A stretch of 64,000 bases of DNA from Beta vulgaris subsp. vulgaris (GCF_026745355.1 NC_079205.1:35759660-35823659), one strand, 5' to 3'; positions 36,291 to 48,388 are shown, counted from the stretch's first letter. Numbers and translations: made by a program. The notes: a model not told the origin generated them from the sequence alone.

Positions 36291-38416
36291 ACAGCCCACT
36301 CAGCCACCTACTCAGCCACCTACTGGGGCATATCCTCTTTTTCCTTCACCATATGGTGTTCCATCTCCTTCACATGTAAATCCACCACATACTCAGCCAC
36401 CTACTCAGCCACCTATTGTGCTATATCATATTTTCCCTTCACCATTTGCTGCACCATCTCCTACACAGCCCACTCAGCCACCTATTCTATCATTTGTTCC
36501 ACCATCCGCTTCACCATCTGCTGGGCTATCTCCTGAGGTAGCTGCTTCACAGCCCACTCAGCTACGTACTTCACTATCTGGATTTTCCGACACTCATTCT
36601 CCTCAGATGAAGGTACATATAATTATTATATGTACATGTGCTTTATACAAAAAATTATCTTATATACATGCGCTTTATACAAATAATTATTATATATACA
36701 TGTGTTTTATTCAAATAATATCTTACATAATTAATTAGAACTTTACGTTGTAGTTAGGACGAGGTTTCATATCGATTGTATTTGATAGATCCAACTAGTG
36801 GAGAGACTTCTACAGTTCATGGGTCTAGAATGATGAATGATCACCTGAAAGTGAAAATTCATCGAATTCTAGAGAAATATGGTCATTTGCCACTACTTGT
36901 TCCCGTCCCTGCATATGAGATCGACACTACAACTACTGCTTTGGGTAATTGGGTGCATTGGCCAAAAAATTTAGTGCAAATGTTAAGTGATGCGGTAATT
37001 GTTCATATAAGCCTCCATTTTTGTAAAAATAATAGCTTTCAATTTAAAATCTTCATAATCTTATGCGCGTTTTGAAAAATGATTATTAGGTTACACCGAC
37101 ACTTAAAAACCAAAAAGGGATTTCGAGGGAGGCTGTTAGATCTTCTAGCCAGCTGTTTTCAGCCGGTTCGGCTTCTCGTTTTAGTCCAGTTATCGATGAT
37201 CGATCGTTCTTGGACTCCCTCACTGAAGACTATAGGGAATTAGCAGATACACTTGCCCTTGTCGTCGCAGACGATGATGCTGTTGGTGTTAACTTCCCGA
37301 GATCCTTGTTCCATTATTCAAAAGATGATGGCACCGCTTTTCTGACCAAGGAGGATATTGGTCAGTTTCTGAAAGGAGAAATGATTAATATTTCTATTAT
37401 CCAAGTGTACATGAGGTAACAATAATCAAAGTTATGATTCTTTTTACATTTAATTATATGGTAGTTGTATTTTTCACAAATAATTTACTTTTGCCAATTT
37501 TTGGGGATACGCAGTCGGACTTTGATGGATTTGGTGATGCTATTGAACGTGTTTGCTGGATGTGTCCGGATAGTACCGCTGCGAAGGTGCATACATCGGA
37601 GGAGGTAACGAAGTACATTGTGCATGCTATGACGGGATCCGTCGATGTAGGTGCTAGTATCATGTTCGCGCCAATCTTTCAAGAGTAATATTGTATCTTA
37701 ATATATAATTCTACAAATATTGATTGTTGCATGATATGTGATTTTTTAAGTAATTATTGTTATTCAACTTGCAATAGCCACATTGGATGCTCCTTGTCAT
37801 ATGTCCCTTGCTCGGGATAGTTTATACCTTTGATTCTGCCAGCTTTCACAAACCGCGGAAGTTAAAGATTAGAACGCCTATGATAGCGTAAGTTGATACG
37901 TTTGATATATACTTCAAATGAACTGAGATTATAACATACAACAATTAAAGACTAAATCATTTGATGTTGTGTTATCTAGTTCTTTTAGGAGGTTTCGGAT
38001 GAGCGGCCACAAAGTTCGTCGGGAGAAGCTTTTGTGGAAAATGTTGAGGTATATATAATAGAATTGCTTGATTCAATTAAAAGCTTACTTTATTCTCATT
38101 ATACGGTAAATTTTCTCATTTTCTTAAAATTTTGATAAAGTGCCCGCAACAATAAGGAAGCACGAAATGCGGTTATTTTGTGATGCAATACATTTTTGAC
38201 GTACTCGCTTCATATTTTGGTTCGGAGGATTTCGACAAAGTAAGTTCATATAATTATTCATTTATATTTAATATATTTAACTATTGGATGCTAACTTTGG
38301 TAAACTATTTCCAGGTTGCTCGTACCTTTACGAAAGATCCTTATACGGAGGATCAAATCAATGAGGTGAAGAATAAGTGGGCAAGATACTTTGCATTGCG
38401 TAGGTTAGTTAGTTAA
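36290..38416 (+). pseudogene. CACTA second gene, part 2: Pro-rich linker and ULP1-like (C48) cysteine protease, broken
   Basis: A linker repeating Gln-Pro-Pro-Thr (36290-36600) leads into LYLIDPTSGETSTVHGS, GNWVHWPKNLVQML, a stretch with FLTKEDIGQFLKGEMINISI, and the protease core. The core has the catalytic His in PHWMLLVICPL (codon 37781-37783), the Asp in YTFDSASF (37832-37834) and the Cys in STKCGYFVMQYI (38168-38170). An in-frame TAA at 38153-38155 lies five codons before the Cys, where CPQQ-x-GS would be read. ULP1 proteases remove SUMO from proteins. ULP1-like domains are known in plant CACTA and Mutator-like elements. This copy appears inactive. Confidence 0.85.
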
Positions 38417-38510
38417 TGTTAAGTTTCTTTGTTTTTCTAACTTTAGACGAATATATACATTATTGCAACTTGTACCAACCAACATTATAGTGATTTGGAT
38501 TTCATGATAT

Positions 38511-38526
38511 ATATATATATGTGTGT

Positions 38527-38584
<58 letters not shown>

Positions 38585-38637
38585 GTGCGTGTGTGCGTGT
38601 GTGCGTGTGTGCGTGTGTGCGTGTGTGCGTGTGTGCG

Positions 38638-38718
<81 letters not shown>

Positions 38719-38725
38719 GCGTGCT
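38511..38725 (+). repeat. (GT)n microsatellite with GTGTGC variant core
   Basis: About 210 bases of GT repeats, with an inner block (38579-38648) of roughly nine GTGTGC-type units. It yields spurious Cys/Val frames. Confidence 0.95.
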
Positions 38726-39000
38726 GGATTCGCTAGATATTTTAGTTGGATTATTGAATTGTATTTAATTTTTTTTAACGTGAAATTTGGATGGTGGATG
38801 TTGGTTGTTTGGTGGAATTTTGGATGATGGATGTTGAAGATGGTGGTTGTTTGATGGAATTTTGAATTTTCTTGGATGGTGGATCTCGGAGATGTTATTG
38901 GTTGTTGTACAGGTTAATTCCCAATAATGGGTTTATCCAATTTACAAACGGAGCTCTGTCGAAATTTATGCAAAAAATTTAATGCTTTTTAATATTTTTA
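38726..39000. other. CACTA 3' interior without a gene
   Basis: Repetitive GGATGGTGGATGTTG-like sequence at 38790-38890; no coding frame. Confidence 0.5.
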
Positions 39001-39306
39001 AATAAGGAATATTGCTGCGATTTTTCTAAGAAACTGCAAAAATATACCTTAAATTTTTTTTAAAAAAGGAATATTGCTGCGGTTTCTTAGCCAAAACTGC
39101 AGCAATATTATCTTTTAAACTGATAACACATAATAATATTGTTGCGGTTTGGCCTTGAAACCGCAGTATTATCTGTAGATATTGTTGCGGTTTAAAACCG
39201 CATCAATACATTATTACCTATAGCTGCCCCCTTAATTGCTGCGCGCCCAAAATTGCAGCAATATGCCACTTTATAACCGCAACAATAAGCATTTATTCTA
39301 CTAGTG
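39000..39306 (+). repeat. Right subterminal hairpin-repeat region of CACTA family 1
   Basis: Paired ATTGCTGCGGTTTT units with their inverses (39009-39050, 39070-39110, 39135-39170, 39178-39210). They are followed by the conserved 3' module with CCCTTAATTGCTGCGCGCCC and the inverted end GCATTTATTCTACTAGTG. Confidence 0.88.
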
Positions 39307-41753
39307 CAATTTGAACGTAATATTAAAAATTTGCAATGTGATAATGGGAGAGAGTTTGATAATGGTCAATTTTGGAATTTGCGTAAAACTCATGGCAGGC
39401 CCTTCCATCTTTCTTGCCCTCATACATCTTCTCAAAATGGAAAAGTCGAAATAAAAATACGTGCTGTCATTAATGTCACCCGTACTCTTTTAGCAAATGC
39501 CTCTCTTCCTCCATTTTGGCATCATGCTTTACAAATGACTACTTATCTTCTAAACATTCTTCCAAGCAAGCTTTTGGGAAATGTGTCTCCTCTTCATGTT
39601 CTATATCAAAGGGTTCCCTCATATTCACACATTCGAGTTTTTGGTTGCTTGTGTTATCCTCTCATTCCCTCCACTACTATAAATAAATTGCAACCTAGGT
39701 CTACTCATTGTGTATTTTTAGGATACCTTTCGAATCATCGTGGTTACAAATATAATTTGTCTTCTAATAATATTATAATTTGTCGCCATGTTCTATTTGA
39801 TGAGCACATTTTCCCTTTTGCATACTTGCATTCTTCATCTTCATCCACTTATTTATTTTTATGTGATGAGCTTTTCTCCATATACAATGCATCACCTTAA
39901 AAATTTTGTTACTACTGAAACGGCCCAGCAACCTACCACGACCTAGCAAGAAACGACCCATCCTGCATCTCCTCCTACCCATGATAGGTCACCCCCTGCT
40001 GGCCCATCTCCCTATCCCTTTGAGAGCCCAAATCCCGCCAGTATTGTCCCCCTTTTAACTACCCAGCGTGCCCCACCTAGCCCATATACTTCTGCTATCA
40101 GTCCACCTACTTCTCCTCCTACCCCACCTACATATCCCACATCCTCTCTTGCTTCCATACATCAACCACGACCCACCATGGTCACAAGGAGTCAAAAAGA
40201 TACTTTTAAACCCAACAAAAAATATTCCCTAGCAGCTACTATCACTCGATCCTCTTTGCCTCGTAACCCAGTTGCCGCCCTTCATGACTCGAATTGGAAA
40301 ATGGCCATGGATGATGAGTATGATGCTCTTATTAAAAATAAGACGTGGCATTTAGTACCTCGTCTGCATAATGTTAATGTTATTCGTTCCATGTGGATTT
40401 TTAGTCATAAAGAAAAATCTAATGGTGTGTTTGAGCTGTATAAAGCCCGTCTTGTAGGTGATGGAAAAACTCAGCAGGTTGGCATTGATTGTGGCGATAC
40501 TTTTAGCCCGGTGGTTAAACCTGCTATGATTCGTACATTTCTTTCTCTTTCTCTCTCCAAAGCATGGCCTATTCATCAATTGGATGTAAAAAATGCTTTT
40601 CTTCATGGTGAGCTACAAGAACCAGTATATATGCATCAACCTTTGGAATATCGAGATCGGAATCATCCGGATTATGTATGTATTGTGCGTAAGTACTTAT
40701 ATGGTCTGAAGCAGGCACCCCGTGCTTGGTATAAGCGGTTTGCTGATTATGTCATCTCTCTTGGTTTCACTAATAGCAAGTGTGATAACTCGTTGTTTAT
40801 TTATCGCAAGGGATTTGACATGGCTTATATCTTATTATATGTTGATGATATAATTCTCACTATTTCATCTAATGCTCTCCGTTTGTCTATTATGGATCTT
40901 CTTAGTTCGGAATTTGCTGTGAAAGATCTCGGTCCCTTGAATTATTTCCTTGGCATTGCAGTTTCTCGACATATGGGTGGTATGTTTCTTTCACAACGTA
41001 AATATGCCGAGCAAATCATTGAGCGGGCCGGTATGTCTTCTTGTAAGTCTGCTACTACTCCTGTTGACACAAAGGAAAAGCTCGGTGCTACTTCTAGTGC
41101 TCCTTTTGAGGATCCCAATCTCTATAGGAGTCTTGCCGGGCCTCTTCAATATCTGACATTCACCCGTCCGGATATTTCTTATGCGGTTCAACAAGTGTGT
41201 TTACATATGCATGATCCGAGAGTTAACCATATGCACGCTCTAAAGTGCATTATCCGGTATATTCAAGGTACACTTAATCATGGCCTCCATTTTTACGCCT
41301 CGTCGTTTTCCTCCCTAGTTTCTTATACTGATGCTGATTGGGTTGGTTGTCGGGATACACAACGTTCTACTTCTGGCTATTGTGTATTTTTGGGTGATAA
41401 TTTGATTTCTTGGTCGTCCCAACGACAACCTACTCTTTCTCGCTCAAGTGCCGAGGCTGAGTATCAGGGTGTGGCAAATGTTGTATTTGAATCATGTTGT
41501 AGGTAATTTGTTGTTGGAATTACATTGTCCGCTTAAAAAGGTGACACTGGTTTACTGTGACAATGTGAGTGCAATCTATCTATCAGGTAATCCAGTGCAA
41601 CATCAACGCACTAAGCATATTGAGCTGGACATTCATTTTGTCCGTGAAAAGGTTGCCCGTGGCCAGGTTCGTGTTCTCCATGTTCCTTCTCGATATAAAA
41701 TCGCGGATAATTTTACCAAGGGCCTTCCACATGTTCTTTTTGAAGATTTTTGA
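39307..41753 (+). pseudogene. Copia integrase (3' part), reverse transcriptase and RNase H, degraded
   Basis: It continues the integrase where it was cut, with the second catalytic Asp (LQCDNGREFD) and the Glu region (SSQNGKVEIK). The integrase frame stops at 39898; a Pro-rich segment with a stop precedes the polymerase frame (40178-41506). That frame has WKMAMDDEYDALI, DTFSPVVKP, QLDVKNAFLHGELQEPVYM, YGLKQAPRAWY, the active site YVDDI and the RNase H motif YTDADWVGC. A frameshift near 41500 moves the end of RNase H to another frame (CDNVSAIYLSGNP, HVPSRYKIADNFTKGLP). The sequence pattern resembles the Ale/Retrofit side of plant Copia; lineage not proven. Confidence 0.93.
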
Positions 41754-41784
41754 AACAATCTCAGTATCTGCCCATCTCCCGCTA

Positions 41785-41795
41785 CTGAGGGGGTG
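41785..41795 (+). promoter_or_regulatory. Polypurine tract of the Copia element
   Basis: CTGAGGGGGTG directly precedes the 3' LTR; this is the normal plus-strand priming site. Confidence 0.7.
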
Positions 41796-41984
41796 TGTTA
41801 AATATATGTAAATATATTCTAGTATATTGTATATTAGGAAAGTCAGTATTATGTTTCTAGAAATTAGCCTACATGCATGCTACTTTTACTTTGTATAAGG
41901 CGTAATGCATGCTCATGATCATACTGATGTTGGTATATATTGACTACTATGTGAATAATAATATTTGAAGAAAATATTTCATTA
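41796..41984 (+). repeat. 3' LTR of the Copia element
   Basis: 189 bp, the same length as the 5' LTR, with 12 differences, followed by the duplication gttac (41985-41989). Confidence 0.92.
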
Positions 41985-42423
41985 GTTACTTAGCAAATGC
42001 TGCAGTTTTTAAAAACTCAGAGGATATATAAATTTTTAGATAAGTAAATGAAACAAAAAAATACACGGGAAGTTTTGTTTTATTAACTTAAGATTCTAGG
42101 ATGTCTCGCGTAAAATCATGGTTGAATTTTATCTCGTGATTCAAAGTTTTTTTTATAATCATATTGTGTATTAGGAACATATTTTAAATCGGATTATTGA
42201 CTATGCATTTAGCGATTGATGTAGCTAATTTCATGGTGGAGTATGTGACCAACTTTTTTTTTAGAAAAAAGGTTGACTGAAAAACATTTTGCTCTATCCA
42301 TTGCTTCATAGAAGCTCATATAAAATTTACTTGCACCATTACTGACACTCAATCAAACCACTTCCGCTTCTCCTTTCGTGCTATTGCTCAATCCCTCTCT
42401 TTTGAGTTTTAATGATTAAACAT

Positions 42424-44140
42424 AAAATTAACAAGAACAACCCCAATTATAACCCTATCATAAAAGGTTCCAACTATCGAATCATCCAGAGCAATGCCAA
42501 CTATTTGGTGTAGTTGACATATGTGATATGTGCTCCTTATAGCCAGGTGACCGATTGAACCTGTCCAAAAAAATTTGTTATTTTTTCTTGTGTCAACTCA
42601 ATTACACTTGCTGAACTAAATTCAACCTCCTCTTTCTTTACTCGATAAAAAAAAAGCGGAGAAAAATGAGGTAACTGGTTCAACCATTAAACTCCTCATC
42701 TTGAAAAAAAAATGAAACAAAATACAAAACTAAAGAGAAAATTCAAGAAAGGGAGGGGACAACGAAATCATCAGTAAACCACTTGATTACATGAATTAAT
42801 GATCCAACAATGAAAGCAAGTTATACAGTTTAAAACTCACAATTATATTCAACATAATATATTGTTTTGCAGCGAATGAGGAGTTAAGATTAGATAAGAA
42901 GCAGGGGAGGGGAGAGATAAATGATTTTGGTCCATTTTGTTATTGTCTCTTGCGCTTGCCCCTTGAATGGATTAAATCAGACCAAGTGGAGTTATGGGCT
43001 GCCATGGGAAAAGAGTGGAAAGGTTAGAGGGAGGGGAAATGTGGCTTTTTATTATTTGAGTCAACTCGTTATCAAGTGACTCCATTGACCGTCTCTAGCA
43101 TGTCATTAACCTGTAAGGATCACGTGTGTCAATTGGAGTTGCTAAAAAATGACATGATTTGAGAATCCGACTTAAATCTGTAATGACATGTAATTGATTT
43201 GTACCTAAAATTTTGGTAAAATAGGTCACCTGAAACCTAACATGTACCCGACTCGATAATAATTGATACATAATCTTGATAATACTTATGATGTGAACCG
43301 ACACCTGCCCAAAAAAGACTGATAACTGAAGTGATCGGACCTGACAACGATCTGAAGATTCGGAAACTGACTTGATTAGGACCTCAAACGATTATAACTC
43401 GACATAACCTGCTATTGTCCCGACTTGTTGCTCCCCGTTAACTGATTTACAAGACTTGTTGCGACCTGGTACATGTTTTTACCAGAATTGTCCCTACATG
43501 TTGCCCGACTTGTTGATTTTTTGATAACTCAACTTGTCATTGATTTCACCACATAGTAACATAAATTATAAACTAACACTACTACAAAAAGGCATTGATT
43601 CTCAGTGAAGCCGCGCCACACAAGTTTCATGACTTGTTCTATACTCGAAGCGATCCGAAAATAAGTATCGCACAACCCAATTATAACACAAACCAATAAC
43701 TGCCGAAGTGAACTGGACTCGAACCTGACCTAAACCGTTATTCTCCTGTCCTGATAAGCATTCGACCCACGCATGACCTGAACCTTAGTGCAGGCGCTAT
43801 AAACCCGACCCGACACCACATATTCACGAAAGATGACCTGTCCTAAAATTAACTATCCTGAACCCGGCCAAATCTGAAAAAAAGAAACAAACTGAGGCAG
43901 GCCTGACCGAATTACGATCATTTCCGACCTGTACTCGACCTGTTTGATTTATTGACCTGACACAACCCGACCGAACATGGTTTGAAACCCGAGATGACCC
44001 AACCCGAACCCGACTCGAGTAATTGAATTGACAGTTCTAGTGTCAACTACACCAAATAGTTGGGCTTGTTGTAAATTATTCGATAGTTGAGACTTTTTAT
44101 GGCAGAACGATTACAGTTCGGGCTGTCCTTTTCAATTTTT
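42424..44140. mobile_element. Long inverted repeat, possible Mutator-like or foldback element
   Basis: The left arm (about 42424-42518) and right arm (about 44041-44140) are inverted copies. The innermost 23 bases, ending GTGTAGTTGACA on the left, match almost perfectly, and similarity fades outward. The interior is non-coding and partly made of degenerate CCCGACCCGAACC-like blocks. Long inverted arms suggest a Mutator-like or foldback element. I found no 9 bp duplication, so two opposed copies of another repeat remain possible. Confidence 0.5.
43579..43612 (+). repeat. Orphan CACTA-like terminus
   Basis: CACTACTACAAAAAGGCATT resembles the end of a plant CACTA element of another family, but no partner end, duplication or subterminal array is visible. 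Confidence 0.35.
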
Positions 44141-44149
44141 CGTCAACTA

Positions 44150-44885
44150 AATTTGGCGTTAAACTATTTGAACAATGAAGTATCTCTCCGTTGTGAAAGT
44201 TCTATAGATGTTATGTAGAGGCAACGTGCCATGATCATGAAACACCATGTATATATTATCCCCGAAAAAAATTCTCTTATGTACTTATGGTTGCACCAAC
44301 ATTACAGTTGGCTCCAATCATGATGAAAAACATGCCTATATATGGTTCTATAAAAGTTATGATTTAGAAGTTAAAATTATAAAAGATAAATCCATATACG
44401 GTAGAGAAAAAAAATGTCAAACTTTTGATTTATCTATAAAACACATCCATGTACAACTTTTCTAAAGCGTGGGTCGTAGTGAGTAGGAAATAAATTTGAA
44501 TGATTATGTACTTAATCACATAATTGGTGACTCGGTTCATTCTTTAAAGTTGTTCTCTTTTCTTTCTCTAGGGTCTTGAATACATATATTTGATCATCAA
44601 TTTTTTTAGTTATATCTGACAAATGAATATATACATACCTTACATGATATTAAGATAAAACGAGTATTTTTGGCCCGGGCGATGCCTCGGGCAGTTACAA
44701 TTATCAAATATATTATTACTCATAAGTTTTATAATTGATTTTATTAGCTTCTCATAATTTTCTTTCTAGTGAAAAATTGAAAAATGAACATTATATCATG
44801 ATACATTGTTTTTAAAAACTATGTCTTCATAGATACATATAATTACAAACTTTATTATGTTTTACTTTGAAACATTTAAACATTA
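44150..44885. other. AT-rich spacer, no gene seen
   Basis: No conserved frame, RNA gene or terminal repeat recognised. Confidence 0.45.
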
Positions 44886-44887
44886 AG

Positions 44888-44975
44888 ATTGTAGTGGATT
44901 GGTGGTTTAACTCTCACATTTTACTTCAAAGGTCATGTGTTCAATTCCTAGTAGAACACATTGTTAATATATCTA
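44888..44975 (+). repeat. Possible SINE or tRNA-derived fragment
   Basis: An A-box-like GTGGATTGGTGGTTT and a B-box-like GGTCATGTGTTCAATTCC lie about 33 bases apart, as in plant SINEs. Weak evidence. Confidence 0.35.
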
Positions 44976-45056
44976 AATTAAATTATAAATATGTATTAGA
45001 AGCTTAAGTAGAGTGCCACGTGGCACCATTCCTTTGATAGGAATGCCTTCTAATTA

Positions 45057-45377
45057 CTCCCTCCGTTTCCTAAAGATCTTCCCTCTTTCCGTTTAAGGGT
45101 GTTTCCAAAAGATCTTCCCTCTTTTGCTTTATTCCTTATTTGGCAAAACAAATTTCCCTATTTACCCTCTCATGTCACTATCATATGGTCCACCATTACA
45201 TTATTAATTCAATTTTACTCCATTTCTCTCTCCTACTTTAACCCCTTTTTATTTGTTTATTTATCTTAACCCCATTCTCTCTCCTACTTTACTCACACCA
45301 TGCCCCACACAGCAACTTGATTTTCCTTGGTATCTGTAGGAACAGTAAGTGGGAAGATCTTTAGGAAACGGAGGGAG
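45057..45377. mobile_element. Stowaway-type MITE, copy 3
   Basis: 321 bp between TA dinucleotides, with ends CTCCCTCCGTTTCCTAAAGA and TTTAGGAAACGGAGGGAG. Its interior is in the opposite orientation to the copy at 33870 and is very similar to it. Confidence 0.93.
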
Positions 45378-45659
45378 TATTTGTATATAGATTATTTTAA
45401 AAAATTCAAAGTTTCGACCTTAAAACATAAAACACGTATATATAGCCTTATGATTTAAAATTTTAGAATCTGGTAATGAGAATAGTTTAAAACTGGTTTA
45501 CGATCCTTCTTTTTTTTGTTAACTAGAACAATATAATTAAACTTAGTCAAAGTTTAGCTAGCCTGGCTAGCAAAGGGATCATTGATCGCATCATTAGAGC
45601 ACCTACGTAAGTGTTCAAAAGTAGTATCCTCTGGATTAATTCCTAATTTTCCCATGGGG

Positions 45660-45998
45660 CGATACAAAATTAGCGAAAAATAACTGCCTCCCCACTTTGC
45701 TGGCGAGCCGATTTAGCTAAGATGTCAGCCACTCGAACTTGAACCCTTTCCACTTTTTCTAACTTGACTTGCTCCTCCACTTGCAGTAACTCCCTGCACA
45801 TCATATAGTATAATTGCTAAATCTGTCTCTAATCCTCGTATTCCCATTTATACAGTCCACAACAACTAGAGAGTCCGGGAGAATAATGTAATTTGTCAAC
45901 TGCTTAGCTTTTATCCACATCAATGTCTTGTAAATCGCTAGTATTTTCGCAAGGGTAGAATCATTGTTGATTATGTTCCCACGTATGCCTTCCACCTA
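45660..45998 (-). pseudogene. Second LINE-type RNase H fragment
   Basis: On the minus strand: STLAKILAIYKTLMWIKAKQ, then LPDSLVVVDCINGN, and further down VRVADILAKSA, broken by a frameshift near 45800. This is the second half of the RNase H domain of plant LINE reverse transcriptases (helix with A-I-x-x-A-L, the D-S motif, and the final D-x-L-A-K). No upstream reverse transcriptase remains. Confidence 0.65.
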
Positions 45999-46249
45999 GT
46001 GGCATGCCAAATTTTTACAGATAGCACCCATTCCTGCGTGGAGATTAGAAGAAGAAAAGGAAGCATCCAGAAATATAGAAAATTCATGGTTGAAGGAAAT
46101 CAGGGTAGGTTGCAGGGTTTTTGTGACCGGGTTTGGCTTACGACCCTTGTGTTGCACGATTATGACTTACAATATGGGATTACGATAAGGTCAAACACTC
46201 AACGACTGAAAAACAAGATATATAATCACTATAGAAACTAAGCATCAAA

Positions 46250-47600
46250 ATATTCTCGAACAAAGCTGCACAACATGTCATATATCACAATTGACTCCCC
46301 TATCATACCATAAACCATCTCCCCCAAATTGGATTTATCAAAACGTAACAGACCTCACTATAGTTATGTGCACTCTTACTCTCTTGTGTTCAAAAGATAC
46401 ATAATGACACTTAGCCTAAATCAAGTCAACTCAGATGATGTATATTATTTTTAACTTTGACTTTTTGACTCACTTTTTACTGAACACCACAATACACGAT
46501 GATTAAGAGAACGTTTAAGGTTGTAATAGTGCTGAGGTAAAATGTTTGGAAAATAATTAGGGACTTATGGTAGAAAAACCAAGAAGGAGGGATCATTAGA
46601 TAACTAAAAACATGACCAAGAAAGTTCGTAGCAACTCCAGACAACAACCAATAATCTCCAAATATATAAGAAATAATGATTTTGCTCAAACGATTCAAGA
46701 ATACCCCTTTTTCACAACTCTTTTTCACTTTTCCATAAACTTTTTTCTTTCTTTCTTTCTTTCTTTCTTTGTTTTTGTTTCTTTTTCGAACTTTCAATTC
46801 AATATCCAAGCTCACTAAACATACTTTTTCTTTCATCTAAACTACAAAAAGAACACTTCAATTCAATACAAACTGAACCAAAACTAATGCTCGCCCCCCA
46901 AGCTAGGCGTGGGATAAGAATCAAATGAGGTTAAGGGCTTGTAATGCAGGTATCAAATCAAGTTAGAAAACGCTCAACTGGGTTAGAGAAAGGATAATAA
47001 GAAAACAAGAATGACTCTAGAGCTAAGGTGTTAAAACAAACGCCTTAATCATATCAAAATGTATGCAACAAACAATATTAAAGGGTATCAAGTCAAAATC
47101 AAGATCCATACGACAACTACAAAACTAATCACACATGAAAAAACGAAATTGACACAAATATGTCAGCTTATTAGGTACATGAGCTCACTTGGGTTAAGGT
47201 GGTTGCACAATAAAGTTAAATCGAGCCACAGAGAGAGACCGATCAATCTTACAACAATCAATCAATTGCGAAACAATCGTGCTATGAAGAATCATGAACA
47301 ATATGAAAGACGCTTAGGAAATATAGTAAAATATCATCAAGTTTCTTAAAAAGTACTAGCAATAGTCCTATAAATGCAACAAAAATGAGAGGAAGTAAGC
47401 TAATACAACTAAGAAAACAGTACAATTTTTTTTGTGACATGTAAACTCCGACTCCTAGCGAGCTGTACAAATTGTGCAACATCCTATGAAAGTAATAAAA
47501 TCTACACTAGCAAGCACTAAAGGATATAATATCCCTCCACCAAGCTAGAATCTATAGTGTCCTCATGGCAAGAAACAAGATTAGAGAAGGAACCAAAACC
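46250..47600 (-). mobile_element. Reverse-oriented relic of the LTR element's internal region
   Basis: The reverse complement matches the interior of the element at 24234-30551, roughly its 27460-29000 part. Shared blocks include AAGCTAGG...GGGA near 46898 (compare 28440), the 'gaggacact' block near 47560 (compare 27800), and the region opposite 28940-29000 near 46340. It has no LTRs and is more diverged than the two LTRs of the intact copy, so it is an older fragment. Confidence 0.7.
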
Positions 47601-48385
47601 AACCCCAGGATCACCAAATCACCAATTACTCCCACAAACACCATGGTTACCATAAATCAGCACACCAATCCCACCAATAAAAGAATCTAATCGATGTCGC
47701 CATAGAATATGAACAAGTATATCAACAAAAACAAAAATCTAGGCAAAAACTAAAACAAACATCACGAGCATAAACAATAGAGAATAAAGAGGCTACTACT
47801 CAATTGAATGGGAGAAAGAGCCAAAAAAAAAAACTCCTCAAAAATCACGTCCCAATGTTTCCTAAAGATCAACTTGAATTAAGTTGTGGCTAATTGAAGG
47901 AACCCTAGAATAAGATTGATGGAAAAAACTTAGTTGTTTAGAGATTGGGATAAATTAGTAATAATCACAATTTACTGAAATTATATAACCTATATAACTT
48001 GGAACTCATGACATCATTTCCTATTTTTTAAATCCATTAAACTGACTTGCAAACCACATCCGTAAAACTAAACTAAGGACCAAGGCTAAATGATCAATCA
48101 ACATCAACAACAATGAAGTTAGATAATATCCATTATCCTTAAATATCATATGAATGATTATTTTGATCAAACTCTTTTAGTAGAAATTGTTTGAACAATT
48201 GGTAGACGTCCTCCTTTTCTAAATAGAACTAACTAAACTCTAAAACACAACATAGCAAGCAATTTCTAATTCTTCCATTCATGCCCTTACTAATCACAAT
48301 TTAGATGGATTTCATACTCATGATCCTAAATCCAATAAAATACCACAACACCTTAACTTAATAAACTAATTCAACATCCTATAAA
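47601..48385. other. AT-rich stretch, unassigned
   Basis: No coding frame or terminal repeat. It may be more of the neighbouring degraded LTR element, but I could not align it by eye. Confidence 0.35.
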
Positions 48386-48388
48386 CAT

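Larger units (their letters stand above)
19758..39306 (+). mobile_element. CACTA (En/Spm) transposon, family 1, with four nested insertions
   Basis: Inverted ends CACTAGTAGAATAAATGC and GCATTTATTCTACTAGTG, with a perfect 3 bp duplication caa at 19755-19757 and 39307-39309. The total is 19,549 bp; subtracting the hAT element, LTR element, hAT MITE and nested CACTA with their duplications leaves about 9.8 kb. Both ends hold hairpin-type subterminal repeats built on ATTGCTGCGGTTTT. It codes for a TNP2-type transposase and a Transposase_24/ULP1 gene, both disrupted, so this copy is unlikely to move by itself. It sits inside the Copia integrase gene. Confidence 0.95.
17635..41984 (+). mobile_element. 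Copia LTR retrotransposon, split by a nested CACTA transposon
   Basis: The boundaries are set by matching 189 bp LTRs and the duplication gttac (17630-17634 and 41985-41989). A tRNA-iMet-type primer site, TGGTATCAGA, starts at 17824, and a purine-rich tract, CTGAGGGGGTG (41785-41795), precedes the 3' LTR. Gag, pre-integrase and integrase core lie left of the insertion; the rest of integrase, reverse transcriptase and RNase H lie right. Without the CACTA and its 3 bp duplication the element would be about 4.8 kb, a full-length Copia. The gene order (integrase before reverse transcriptase) is the Copia order. Confidence 0.95.

Noticed and set aside
38495..38827. Cys/Val-repeat frames
   Set aside because: Translation of the GT microsatellite.
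43095..44030. A gene in the interior of the inverted repeat
   Set aside because: The sequence is made of degenerate CCCGACC-like blocks with stops in every frame.
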